Assembly (NCBI GenBank): GCA_963678375.2
Contig: OY782831.1
Span: forward strand, 2,170,001-2,234,000
Origin: JAEKNW01 sp963678375
Lineage (GTDB): Bacteria > Cloacimonadota > Cloacimonadia > Cloacimonadales > JAFGVF01
DNA length: 64,000 bases
Direction of reading: 5' to 3'
A model generated the notes under the pieces. That model searched no databases. It was not told the origin of the DNA and worked only from the letters and a program-made list of their open reading frames with translations. Below are positions 45,696 through 53,705 of the stretch, in pieces; the stretch's first letter is position 1, and each line of letters starts with the position of its first letter. Position numbers and translations under genes: made by a program.

Positions 45696-46090
45696 TCCTT
45701 TTGGTAGGAAGTAAATTCAGGTGCTAGAAAAAGCACTCTGGATTGCGACCACTCAATATCATTTCTTCTAATAGTCTCTGTTTTATTCTCATAATATTCA
45801 AGAATGAAGTCTGCCTTGTTATTTAATAACAAAGAAAGATAAGCATATCCCTGATCTATCACACTGAAATTCTTATCCCGCTTGTATTCAATAATTACTA
45901 AAGATTTGTTGACTCTATCATAAGCTAAAGTGTCCAAGCGAAAGTTATGAATAGCAAACTCAGATTTAACAAACTCCAAATCAAAAAGAGTTTCTAAATT
46001 TTCTTCAACTATTCTCTGAATATCACGCTCTAACTTAAAGGGATTTTCCCTTACTAATTCTAAATTTTTCTTTTTTTGGTATAGTTTCAT
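45638..46090 (-). pseudogene. PD-(D/E)XK-type nuclease truncated by a REP element
   Basis: Residues 1-130 resemble a restriction-endonuclease-like family: D53 in RLDTLAYD and E68-x-K70 in VIIEYKRD make the PD-(D/E)XK centre. DQGYAYLSLLLNNKADFILEY and IEWSQSRVLFLAPEFTSYQ follow, as in family members. From about residue 132 the sequence (WRPEFFSRRQGTSGEYK) is encoded by the hairpin repeat, not by the family, whose members usually continue with another domain. The repeat has cut off the 3' part. The nuclease core may still be made. No strong ribosome site is seen (AGAGAAAAG only). Confidence 0.75.
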
Positions 46091-46160
46091 TCTTTTCTCT
46101 TAATCAATATTATAAATCAAAACACAGTCAAGAATTTTATTATATGATATCAGCATTTTA

Positions 46161-46649
46161 TTATAAATCAACATCACTAGAACTCATTGGTTTTTTAATA
46201 AAATAACATTTCTTAATATAATGCTGTTCTTGCCATTTTTTAATAAACAAAGCAATATAGTCTTTTTTGAAATTCAAGTGAAGCGCTAACTCTTTATGAA
46301 GTATTGCTGGACATAAATTATAATCAATTTGTTGTTTTCCGTTCAAATTTAAAACAATTATTGGCAAATCTCTCTTCAATGCTTGCTCAATTTCCCATCT
46401 AACATATTTATGTTTAAATCTTGTTTTCTCTCCATTTAAGAGTATGAACATTTTAGAGTTATCTAATCGTTCTCTGAGTCGTCTTTTGATTGTTTCTTCA
46501 CAGCTATCTCTCTTAATATTATTTATAACATGTGCATCGTAAAAGGGAAATTCTGATCCGTCAAATTGTTTCCAAGCTTTCATGAGATTATAATATCTAC
46601 TATCCTCATCATAATCAAGCGCTACATAAATTTTATTTTTATAAGCCAT
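46161..46649 (-). CDS. TIR-like domain protein (MTH538/ThsB type)
   Basis: The 162-residue cytoplasmic protein fits the TIR-like family found in Thoeris ThsB and other defence genes. Visible features are first strand NKIYVALDYDEDSRYYNLMK, FYDAHVINN, the helix ETIKRRLRERLDNSKMFILL, and WEIEQALKRDLPIIVLNLNG (residues 85-104), with Glu86/Glu88 at the place where TIR enzymes keep a conserved acidic residue. Such proteins make NAD-derived signals or consume NAD. AAGGAG lies 6 nt before the ATG. It is the last gene of the DinD/small protein/AlbA_2/membrane/TIR operon, starting 2 bp after the membrane gene. Enzymatic activity is not demonstrable from sequence. Confidence 0.85.
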   Translation of the reverse strand: MAYKNKIYVALDYDEDSRYYNLMKAWKQFDGSEFPFYDAHVINNIKRDSCEETIKRRLRERLDNSKMFILLNGEKTRFKHKYVRWEIEQALKRDLPIIVLNLNGKQQIDYNLCPAILHKELALHLNFKKDYIALFIKKWQEQHYIKKCYFIKKPMSSSDVDL

Positions 46650-46651
46650 TT

Positions 46652-47242
46652 TTACTCCTTAGAATTTGATAATGTTTGTGTTAATAATATTGCTACATAG
46701 ATAAATGTAACTATTACTTGAAAAGTGATAATGTAGTTAGCAATCAAGGTACTTGGACGTAACAAAGTGGAAGCTGAAAATGAGCTTGCTAAGCTAAGTT
46801 GTAAAAAAACATATTTGCTTGCTCCTATAGTACTAAAGTGATAATCACCAAGGTAGATATATAAATACCAGAAAGATAATATATTATATGTAAATGAAAA
46901 AACTAGCTTAACAAATCTATTTCTTAAGTGGTGTAGATCACGGCAAGGTTTTGTTTCCCAGAAGTGATAAAAGAAATAAGTATAAATATTCATAATGAGT
47001 AGATATATTACTAGCAGTAGAGCAAAATTGGAATACCAACTGAAAATTATCGCCGATAATAAAAACAAATATTTAACAATGTTGAACACATCAATGCTTA
47101 TATTTTTCTTTTGTATTATTCTATCTTCCTGTTTTACATTTATTGTAGCTAAATACTTAAAAAGCTCAACTATGTTAAAATATTTTATTCTGCTAAATAA
47201 GAACAATAGTATGTTATAAATAAATCCGTCTCTATTTTTCAT
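46652..47242 (-). CDS. Four-helix membrane protein with ion-channel-like C-terminal half
   Basis: The 196 residues contain likely membrane helices at about 53-69, 72-92, 109-131 and 165-190. Between the last two lies an amphipathic stretch, YVFLQLSLASSFSASTLLRP (144-163), where two-helix potassium channels carry the pore helix and TVGYGD filter. The flanking P-S-T-L-I-A and ITFQVIVTFIYVAILL match channel S6 style, but the filter is absent. It is not assigned to a named family. It is sandwiched 2 bp from each neighbour between the AlbA_2 and TIR genes, as an effector would be. The channel likeness is inference. Confidence 0.75.
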   Translation of the reverse strand: MKNRDGFIYNILLFLFSRIKYFNIVELFKYLATINVKQEDRIIQKKNISIDVFNIVKYLFLLSAIIFSWYSNFALLLVIYLLIMNIYTYFFYHFWETKPCRDLHHLRNRFVKLVFSFTYNILSFWYLYIYLGDYHFSTIGASKYVFLQLSLASSFSASTLLRPSTLIANYIITFQVIVTFIYVAILLTQTLSNSKE

Positions 47243-47244
47243 TT

Positions 47245-48354
47245 TTACAATCCTAACTTAAAAGATTTATGGTGCAGAAACATTAAAATCGTATTTTTTA
47301 ATAAAGCTCCACTGCATTCATCTGCCTTTTTGAGTTTGTCATCCGAGAAATATTTACTTATTGAACTATTGTATTTTTGCAAATCCGTTTTGGTAACTGA
47401 TCGAATGAAACGGTCCCTAATCTCTTCATTATCAAAAATAGGAATTGGTAAAATTTTGGAGTGCCTATCTTTTATGATATACTCATTTTGCATAAAATAC
47501 AACAAATGCCCATGAAAATTGTCTTTTTGATAATAGTAGAAATTAAAATCACTGTCCATACTAAGTGAACTAATTGAAGGTACTGGTAGATATTTTCTAA
47601 AACCGTCAAATAGTAAAATCTCAAATTCTTTCAGTAATGTTGAATGATAATAGAACTTAATTTCTCCTACATAAGGTATATAAAAATCATCATCAAAGAA
47701 ATATTTAAACGAGTCTTCATTTTTATGAGATTTCTTATATCTATAATTGAATTCAGGGAAAAACTTGTGATATCCATAGTATTTATTACCAATATCTTTT
47801 ATCCAATTTCCTGGTTCTAAGAACAACTTTTTTAATCTATCTAAAGGTATTTCATCAATCCCAAATCTTTGTCTCCACATTTTTTCAACTTTGATTAAAT
47901 CGGCTGATTTATCTATTGGGGTATTTCTATCGCCAATCCTTGTGTAAATGTGATATGGTTTAACATCTTTATATCTAATAGTAAGATAATATGGCTTAGA
48001 AGGCAAATCAAGAATCTCAATCACCTCGACTGTATGAATTGATATTTCCAAACTGTGTAATGTTATCTCTGGACGATAATCACCTGCGAATCCACATTCT
48101 CTAAGAATACTAATATATCCCTCTTGTCGTTTCCTTTTGCTGTCTTCTTCGACCCCAATGATTTCGAAAGTTTTATCACAAACCCCCAGAATTAAATAAC
48201 GATTTCCTTTATGAGCAGAATTGGCTAAGCAAAGAATATCATGGACAAAGTCTTGATTTTTATCTTTCGTATAAGCTTTCAATTTGAAGTCCCAATAATC
48301 TCCTTCTTTTTTTAGTGCTATTAATTCTTTTACTACTTTCTTCAAATCCCCCAT
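47245..48354 (-). CDS. Schlafen AlbA_2-domain protein
   Basis: In this 369-residue protein, residues 8-160 match the AlbA_2 (Schlafen-type) domain: E17-G-D-Y-W-D22-F-K24, DFVHDILCLANSAHKGNRYL, ILGVCDKTFEIIGVEED, PYYLTIRYKDVKPYHIYTRI and RNTPIDKSADL. This domain binds nucleic acid or nucleotides in regulators and anti-phage proteins. The C-terminal 200 residues are unassigned, acidic and aromatic-rich. GGAGG lies 8 nt before the ATG, inside the end of the small ORF, and the ATG overlaps that ORF's stop by one base. It probably acts as sensor or regulator in the operon. Confidence 0.85.
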   Translation of the reverse strand: MGDLKKVVKELIALKKEGDYWDFKLKAYTKDKNQDFVHDILCLANSAHKGNRYLILGVCDKTFEIIGVEEDSKRKRQEGYISILRECGFAGDYRPEITLHSLEISIHTVEVIEILDLPSKPYYLTIRYKDVKPYHIYTRIGDRNTPIDKSADLIKVEKMWRQRFGIDEIPLDRLKKLFLEPGNWIKDIGNKYYGYHKFFPEFNYRYKKSHKNEDSFKYFFDDDFYIPYVGEIKFYYHSTLLKEFEILLFDGFRKYLPVPSISSLSMDSDFNFYYYQKDNFHGHLLYFMQNEYIIKDRHSKILPIPIFDNEEIRDRFIRSVTKTDLQKYNSSISKYFSDDKLKKADECSGALLKNTILMFLHHKSFKLGL

Positions 48355-48500
48355 TAAATAACCTCCAACTCCGCTATTTCTTCAACACTCATTTTTTCAT
48401 ACTGCTCCTGTGTTAATCCAAAGTCTGATAGTATCTTGTCAATATCAGAATCAAATATTTTTATTACTAAATTTGTTAGCATAAGCAATTCCTTGTTCAT
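48354..48500 (-). CDS. Small 48-residue protein coupling DinD and AlbA_2 genes
   Basis: The sequence runs MNKELLMLTNLVIKIFDSDI to EKMSVEEIAELEVI, an amphipathic, probably helical, acidic protein. Its ATG overlaps the dinD stop (ATGA) and its TAA overlaps the next ATG (TAATG), so it is translated by coupling in a tight operon, which strongly supports it being real. No family is recognised. A 30-bp stretch encoding EKMSVEE recurs, 26 of 30 identical, just after the RAYT stop (44971-45000). Confidence 0.7.
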   Translation of the reverse strand: MNKELLMLTNLVIKIFDSDIDKILSDFGLTQEQYEKMSVEEIAELEVI

Positions 48501-49351
48501 CTAACTATCTTTTTTTTATCAGTTTTTATCAGTTTTATTTCCTTTTTTTTATCAGACTTTAATTTTCTTTCAACTTTTTTGATATCATCTTCAGGTGGAA
48601 CTTCTTCGGGTTTTATTCCTCTGGAAATAAGTGTGTTTCTTACTGTTTTATTGTTTGTTATGTGTTCTCTTGAAATTTGGTTTTCCGTATTCATTTTATT
48701 AATTTTGGAGTTATAAATAGTAATTTCTGTAGCGAAATCTTTTGCTTTCAACAGAATTGTCGGCAAGAAATCAGCTAAAGGTTTGGTTTTCTTTATACCC
48801 CATTTATCCTTCATTTGCTGAGTAGTATGATTGAACAAAGCTTTATCACCTTTACTTCTTATTAAACCAAAATCCTTGTCATTACCTGTTTGCTCAAAGA
48901 TTACTCGAGAAAGTTCCTTTTCTGTTTCTGCTAATTTGTGCCTTGCTTGTACTCTTTCGGTTTGTAGAAGTTTTTGTTCAATAATCTCTGCTTGCCGTGT
49001 TTTTACTGCAAAATATGATTGAGCAAAAGCAATTTCTTCTTTTCTAGGATCACCATTTTGAGCAACTAAATAGCATGCATACCTTGTAAGCATAATATCA
49101 GGGATGTCTTTTTTAGCACCCTTGGGTAAATCTATCGTTTTGTTGACGCCAACGAAATGATCGTAAACAGCTTCATTAGAGACTTCGCAGGCTGTTTTTG
49201 CTTTTACTATAACCTTCAAAAAATTTCGCCAATCAGTATATCCAAGAAGATATTGTAGTTCTCGTGCCAGCCAAAATTCTATATTCTCTTCTGTATAATG
49301 TGCAAAGCTTTCAAACTCATTTATCATACTTATGATAATTTCTTTATTCAT
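48497..49351 (-). CDS. dinD: DNA damage-inducible protein D-like (DinD, BRO-N type)
   Basis: The 284 residues have an N-terminal BRO-type region: NIEFWLARELQYLLGYTDWRNF, then DIMLTRYACYLVAQNGDPRK and IAFAQSYFAVKTRQ. The family continues with RVQARHKLAETEKELS and IRSKGDKALFNHTTQQMKDK, which is seen here, so the call is firm. E. coli DinD disassembles RecA filaments. GGAGGT precedes the ATG. It is the first gene of the five-gene operon and the REP repeats begin 20 bp upstream. The last 40 residues are Lys-rich and low-complexity. Confidence 0.9.
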   Translation of the reverse strand: MNKEIIISMINEFESFAHYTEENIEFWLARELQYLLGYTDWRNFLKVIVKAKTACEVSNEAVYDHFVGVNKTIDLPKGAKKDIPDIMLTRYACYLVAQNGDPRKEEIAFAQSYFAVKTRQAEIIEQKLLQTERVQARHKLAETEKELSRVIFEQTGNDKDFGLIRSKGDKALFNHTTQQMKDKWGIKKTKPLADFLPTILLKAKDFATEITIYNSKINKMNTENQISREHITNNKTVRNTLISRGIKPEEVPPEDDIKKVERKLKSDKKKEIKLIKTDKKKIVR

Positions 49352-49370
49352 AACTTACCTCCAACTCTTT

Positions 49371-49540
49371 ATGACGGGAGTTGCTCACGGAGTAGCGACT
49401 TCCGACAACTCACTTTCTTTCGTCCGAAGTCCCTTGCTACGGCTGAGGTACTCCGGTCTCCAGCTTTTTTATGACGGGAGTTGCTCACGAAGTAGCGACT
49501 TCCGACAACTCACTTTCTTCGTCCGAGGTCTTCAGCTCTT
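49371..49540. repeat. REP-like hairpin repeats, copies D1 and D2 (truncated)
   Basis: D1 (49371-49468) is a full unit with a few differences. D2 (about 49470-49540) ends within the right arm. They sit between the dinD start and the gltX promoter and mark the right edge of the island. Confidence 0.85.
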
Positions 49541-49594
49541 AGTTTGATGTCATTTAATATAAATGTAAAAAATAAGCAAGAAAAAAAGTAGCTA

Positions 49595-49623
49595 TAAGTA
49601 TCTTAATAAACAATTTCTATCAA
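49595..49623 (-). promoter_or_regulatory. Possible promoter for the dinD/TIR operon
   Basis: On the minus strand, TTGATA (49623-49618), a 17-bp spacer and TACTTA (49600-49595). If used, the transcript would run through the REP hairpins before dinD. Confidence 0.3.
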
Positions 49624-49749
49624 TCTTTCTAATTGAAACCAGATAGATGGTCCTATAATAGTATCATCCCTTAGGGATTTAAGAGATCTTATGTTTGGTA
49701 GATAAACATCATTAAAAGGAGGCATACCTATAAAAATATTTTAATCATT

Positions 49750-49779
49750 GACACGATAAAATAGGTTAATCTAATGACA
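49750..49779 (+). promoter_or_regulatory. Promoter of gltX
   Basis: TTGACA (49750-49755) is followed after 17-18 bp by CTAATGA, about 25 bp before the gltX ATG. The rest of 49541-49749 shows no gene. Confidence 0.5.
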
Positions 49780-49803
49780 TAAAAAGAAAAAATAGGAGTA
49801 TAA

Positions 49804-51237
49804 ATGTCAAATAAAGTAAGAGTTAGATTAGCCCCTAGTCCAACAGGTTACCTACACTTAGGTACATTAAGAGTAGCTCTCTATAACTATGCCTTTGCTA
49901 AGAAAAACAATGGTTCTTTCATATTAAGAATTGAAGATACAGATCAAAACAGATTAGTCAGTGATGCAGTTGAAAATATTATATCAACATTGAATACAAT
50001 TGGTGTTGAATTCGATGAAGGTCCTAACAAGGGGGGAGACTACGGTCCTTATGTACAATCCCAAAGATTAGACATCTACAGAAAATATATCAATGAATTG
50101 ATTGAAAAAGGTTTTGCTTACCACTGTTTTTGTGATAAAGAAACCTTAGATGAAATGCGAGCTCAGCAAATAGCCAAGAAAGAAGATCCAAAGTATGATA
50201 GACGTTGCTTAAAACTTTCTAAAGAAGAAGTTCAAGCAAGAATTGACCGAGGAGATTCTTATGTTATCAGACTAAGAATGCCAGATGATAGAGTTTTTTC
50301 TTTTGATGATGCTATTAGAGGTCTTGTAGAGATAAATTCTAATCAAGTTGATGATCAAGTAATCTTGAAATCAGATGGATTCCCAACTTATCATCTTGCT
50401 GCTTGTGTTGATGACCATTTAATGGAAATAACACATGTCTTTAGGGGGGAAGAGTGGATATCATCTACTCCAAAACATATTTGGCTTTATGAATGCTTAG
50501 GCTGGCAAGCTCCTAAATTCGTTCATTTGCCACTAATTATGAATACTGATCACTCAAAATTGAGCAAAAGAAAGAATGATGTATCTGTTGAAAATTATCT
50601 ACAAAAAGGCTATCCTGTTCCAGCCATTATTAACTATATTGCTTTGATAGGCTGGCACACTTCAGATGACAGAGAATTCTTTTCCTTAGAAGACTTATGC
50701 CAAGAGTTTAGCTTGGAAAGAGTAAATAAAGCTAATGGAGTTTTTGATATAGTTAAGTTGAATTGGATGGCTGGGATGTACATTAGAGAGATGTCTAATG
50801 AAGAATTAGCTGCAAAATGCAGACCATTTTTAGAGAATGCTGGTTATGATGTTAGTGATAATAGAAAACTCTTAGCTGTAATGGATAATGCTAAAGATAG
50901 AATCTATTGCTATTCACAAGTTATTGAGCATTCTAAAATGTTTTATGAAGACTTAACCCTTTCAGATGAGGACAAACAAATCTTGGCTGAAGAAGACTCA
51001 CAGACTGTTCTTAGATATTTTGTAGATAATGCAGATAGTATTCCGTGGCAAGATATTGAAGAGTTAGGTCAGTTTATTAAAGCAGGTTCCAAAGAGTTAG
51101 GTATTAAAGGTAAAAAATATTTCTTCCCACTTAGAATATCACTTTTCGGTTCTAGCCATGGTCCAGATATACCTAAGTTATTTAATATATTAGCTAGAGA
51201 GGAAACTATTAATAGAATGAAGAAATATATCAAATAA
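49804..51237 (+). CDS. gltX: Glutamyl-tRNA synthetase
   Basis: This 477-residue class I aminoacyl-tRNA synthetase has its HIGH-type motif in PSPTGYLHLGTLR and its KMSKS-type motif in KLSKRKND (about residue 255). LRIEDTDQNR and FHCFCDK-type segments are present. It charges tRNA-Glu. AGGAG precedes the ATG. It appears to be a single-gene unit next to the island; the gap to the following gene is 125 bp. Confidence 0.97.
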   Translation: MSNKVRVRLAPSPTGYLHLGTLRVALYNYAFAKKNNGSFILRIEDTDQNRLVSDAVENIISTLNTIGVEFDEGPNKGGDYGPYVQSQRLDIYRKYINELIEKGFAYHCFCDKETLDEMRAQQIAKKEDPKYDRRCLKLSKEEVQARIDRGDSYVIRLRMPDDRVFSFDDAIRGLVEINSNQVDDQVILKSDGFPTYHLAACVDDHLMEITHVFRGEEWISSTPKHIWLYECLGWQAPKFVHLPLIMNTDHSKLSKRKNDVSVENYLQKGYPVPAIINYIALIGWHTSDDREFFSLEDLCQEFSLERVNKANGVFDIVKLNWMAGMYIREMSNEELAAKCRPFLENAGYDVSDNRKLLAVMDNAKDRIYCYSQVIEHSKMFYEDLTLSDEDKQILAEEDSQTVLRYFVDNADSIPWQDIEELGQFIKAGSKELGIKGKKYFFPLRISLFGSSHGPDIPKLFNILAREETINRMKKYIK

Positions 51238-51362
51238 GTATTAATATTATTTTTGGCTTTCTGTTTAATGCTAATGATTTTGTTTGATAATTAGAAGATT
51301 TATGATTATGGAAACAAGATTGCATTAGTATATATTAAAAAAATAAAATCAGGAGATAATAG

Positions 51363-51968
51363 ATGAATTATGTCAAAAAATTAGAAGGCGAAAAGGTCAT
51401 ATTTGCCCCTGTAGAAAAGTCTGAAGCTCGTAAATATATGGCTTGGTACAACGATTTTGAAATTGGTTTCTTTTTAGGAACACAAGAAAAGCTTCTTACA
51501 GAAGAAGATGAGATAGATGCTTTAGAAAGATTATCGAAAGCTGGATATTTATTCGTTGTTTTGGATAAAGAAACTAAAACTCCAATAGGCAACTGTGGGA
51601 TTTATCAAATTGACTGGGTAAATAGAACAGCTGAGATAGGTATAAATATCGGAAATAAGTCTTATTGGAATAAAGGTTTTGGAACTGAAGCTACTGTTCT
51701 TTTACTTGCCTTTGCATTCCATATTTTAAATCTTAATAACGTTATGTTAAGAGTATTGGAGTGTAACCCTAGAGCAATTCATATCTATGAAAAATTAGGT
51801 TTTACTCCAATCGGAAAGAGAAGAGAAGTGGTCACAGTAGCTAATGAAAAATTTGATATGCTCTACTACGATATGCTAGCTAGTGATTTTAATTCAGATA
51901 TAATTAAGGATTTAGTTAAAAAGTATAAAAGTGCTGATAAGAATCTTAATAAAATTTCTTTGATGTAA
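51363..51968 (+). CDS. GNAT family N-acetyltransferase (RimJ/RimL-like)
   Basis: The 201 residues contain the GNAT fold: GNCGIYQIDWVNRTAEIGI, the acetyl-CoA-binding loop NKGFGTEAT and a late NPRAIHIYEKLGF, characteristic of RimL-type protein or small-molecule acetyltransferases. The substrate is unknown. It ends 9 bp before holB and probably shares a transcript with it. Confidence 0.9.
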   Translation: MNYVKKLEGEKVIFAPVEKSEARKYMAWYNDFEIGFFLGTQEKLLTEEDEIDALERLSKAGYLFVVLDKETKTPIGNCGIYQIDWVNRTAEIGINIGNKSYWNKGFGTEATVLLLAFAFHILNLNNVMLRVLECNPRAIHIYEKLGFTPIGKRREVVTVANEKFDMLYYDMLASDFNSDIIKDLVKKYKSADKNLNKISLM

Positions 51969-51977
51969 GAGGTAAAT

Positions 51978-53087
51978 TTGATAAATAAAATCAAAGGTCA
52001 AGATAAAATTGTTGCATCTTTGATACGTGCTATTAAAAGTGATAAAGTAGGGCAGAGTTACTTGTTTTATGGCCCTTCGGGAGTTGGAAAACTAACGACT
52101 GCCTTCTATTTTGTCATGGCAATAAACTGCACTAATCAAGATGAAGGGACTCCTTGTGGGAAATGTAACTCTTGTAAAAAGTTTATCAATTTAACACATC
52201 CAGATTTAATCTATCTCTTTCCAACACCTAATTTGAAGATGACCGAAGATGGAGAAATCAAAGATACTAAATATGAGAAAGAGTATGAGGCTTATCTACA
52301 AAGAAAGATTGAGACTCCTTGGGATGACTATGTCTTTTCAGTTTCTTCAGAGATAAGAATTGGGGCAATCAGATGGGTTCAGAATAGACTAACCTTATCA
52401 AAAAATGAAGCTAGAAAGAGAGTTTGCATTATTGAAGATGCTGATAGAATGAATGTAAATACTGCCAATGCTTTTCTAAAGACTTTGGAAGAGCCTCCGC
52501 CTGACACAGTAATTATCTTAACCACTTCAAAAGCAAATTCTTTACTTCCCACAATTTTATCTCGTTGTCAGAGAGTGGCCTTTAATAATTTATCAAACTC
52601 AATAGTTGAAACTATTTTAAAAGAAAATTTTAACCTTGATATTGTTAAGGCAAAGACTTATGCTCGGATTTCATATGGGAACGCTGAGAAGGCTATTCAA
52701 TTAATTTCAGAAGATACCGATAGCGGAAGGCATATCGCCCATAAATTAGTAGAAATTGCCCTGGATGGCCAAGATTTAGACTTCCTCCAATATTTAGATC
52801 AAATAAAGGATGTGAAACAAAAAAAACAGCTCCTAAGTATTTACTCTAATATTGTTCTGCTCTTAATGGATATTATCTACCAGAGAGAAAATTCTAGTCT
52901 TGTAATTAATATTGATTCTGAAGTATTACTCAGTAAAATTGAAGACAAGAAACTCCTTACTTCTTTGGATATTTATAACTTCATAGATGACTGTAAAGAG
53001 ATGCAAAGAATGATAGAATTGAACGTTAATAACAACCTAATTGCTACTTTTTTATATAATCAGCTAAAAAAAATATTAAAAAATTAA
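51978..53087 (+). CDS. holB: DNA polymerase III delta-prime subunit
   Basis: This 369-residue AAA+ clamp-loader subunit starts at TTG with AGAGG 6 nt upstream. Walker-A-type GPSGVGKLTT, a zinc module CGKCNSCKKF and the sensor/arginine-finger region ILSRCQRV are visible. DAD RMNVNTANAFLKTLEEPP is the family hallmark. It partners HolA (encoded at 57829-58842) and DnaX. It follows the acetyltransferase gene closely. Confidence 0.93.
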   Translation: MINKIKGQDKIVASLIRAIKSDKVGQSYLFYGPSGVGKLTTAFYFVMAINCTNQDEGTPCGKCNSCKKFINLTHPDLIYLFPTPNLKMTEDGEIKDTKYEKEYEAYLQRKIETPWDDYVFSVSSEIRIGAIRWVQNRLTLSKNEARKRVCIIEDADRMNVNTANAFLKTLEEPPPDTVIILTTSKANSLLPTILSRCQRVAFNNLSNSIVETILKENFNLDIVKAKTYARISYGNAEKAIQLISEDTDSGRHIAHKLVEIALDGQDLDFLQYLDQIKDVKQKKQLLSIYSNIVLLLMDIIYQRENSSLVINIDSEVLLSKIEDKKLLTSLDIYNFIDDCKEMQRMIELNVNNNLIATFLYNQLKKILKN

Positions 53088-53227
53088 AAATAAATTACTA
53101 AATCATAGATAATTGTGAATAATTCATAAATAATTGATATTCAATAACTTACGCAAACATGGGAAAATAGGTTTTTAACAAAAAAATACCTTAACTGTCT
53201 ATTTATCAAAAAAATAGAAAAAAAAAT

Positions 53228-53256
53228 TTGACAAGTTTTTACAAACTCTCTAATTT
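53228..53256 (+). promoter_or_regulatory. Promoter of the HU gene
   Basis: TTGACA (53228-53233), 17-bp spacer, TAATTT (53251-53256), about 40 bp upstream of the ATG, which has AGGAGG. Confidence 0.75.
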
Positions 53257-53295
53257 TGTTATTGTATTCGTAAATAATAACTCTTAGGAGGAAAA

Positions 53296-53568
53296 ATGAC
53301 AAGAGACGAATTAGTTGCAAAAATTGCTGAACAAGTGAAATGTAGCAAAAAACAAGCTGCTGAAATGGTTAACGCTTTCTTAGATCAAATTCTTAAAGCA
53401 CTAGCTGAAGGAAAAAAAGTTTCTTTCGTAGGATTTGGAAGTTTTGAAGTAAAACAAAGAAACGAAAGAAAAGGTATCAACCCTCAAAACAAGAAACCAA
53501 TTACAATACCTGCACGTAAAGTACCTGTATTTAAGGCTGGAAAAAAATTAAAAGATGCAGTAAAGTAA
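53296..53568 (+). CDS. hup: HU-family DNA-binding protein
   Basis: This 90-residue histone-like protein has the HU signature GFGSFEVKQRNERKGINPQN and a DNA-intercalating-proline region NPQNKKPITIPARKVPVF. It compacts and bends DNA in the nucleoid. It has its own strong promoter, AGGAGG ribosome site and terminator. Confidence 0.97.
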   Translation: MTRDELVAKIAEQVKCSKKQAAEMVNAFLDQILKALAEGKKVSFVGFGSFEVKQRNERKGINPQNKKPITIPARKVPVFKAGKKLKDAVK

Positions 53569-53592
53569 TTTAATATCTTTAACAAATTTGAC

Positions 53593-53624
53593 AAGAGAGT
53601 ATTATCTATATACTCTCTTTTTTT
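53593..53624 (+). terminator. Intrinsic terminator after the HU gene
   Basis: AGAGAGTAT and ATACTCTCT form a 10-bp stem with a 7-nt loop, followed by seven T. Confidence 0.9.
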
Positions 53625-53646
53625 ATTTATGAAATTATAGTTTTTA

Positions 53647-53675
53647 TTGACATTATTTATAACTTCATTTAAAAT
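53647..53675 (+). promoter_or_regulatory. Promoter of the 53706 gene and downstream operon
   Basis: TTGACA (53647-53652), 17-bp spacer, TAAAAT (53670-53675), about 30 bp before the ATG at 53706. Confidence 0.75.
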
Positions 53676-53705
53676 GTTTATAAATAAAAATATGGATGTA
53701 TAATA

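Noticed and set aside
46995..47219. 74-codon plus-strand ORF inside the channel-like gene
   Set aside because: It is antisense to the membrane protein, and its hydrophobicity reflects the complementary strand.
46161..49351. Canonical Thoeris system
   Set aside because: No ThsA (SIR2-SLOG or macro-TM) gene is adjacent; only the TIR-like component resembles Thoeris.
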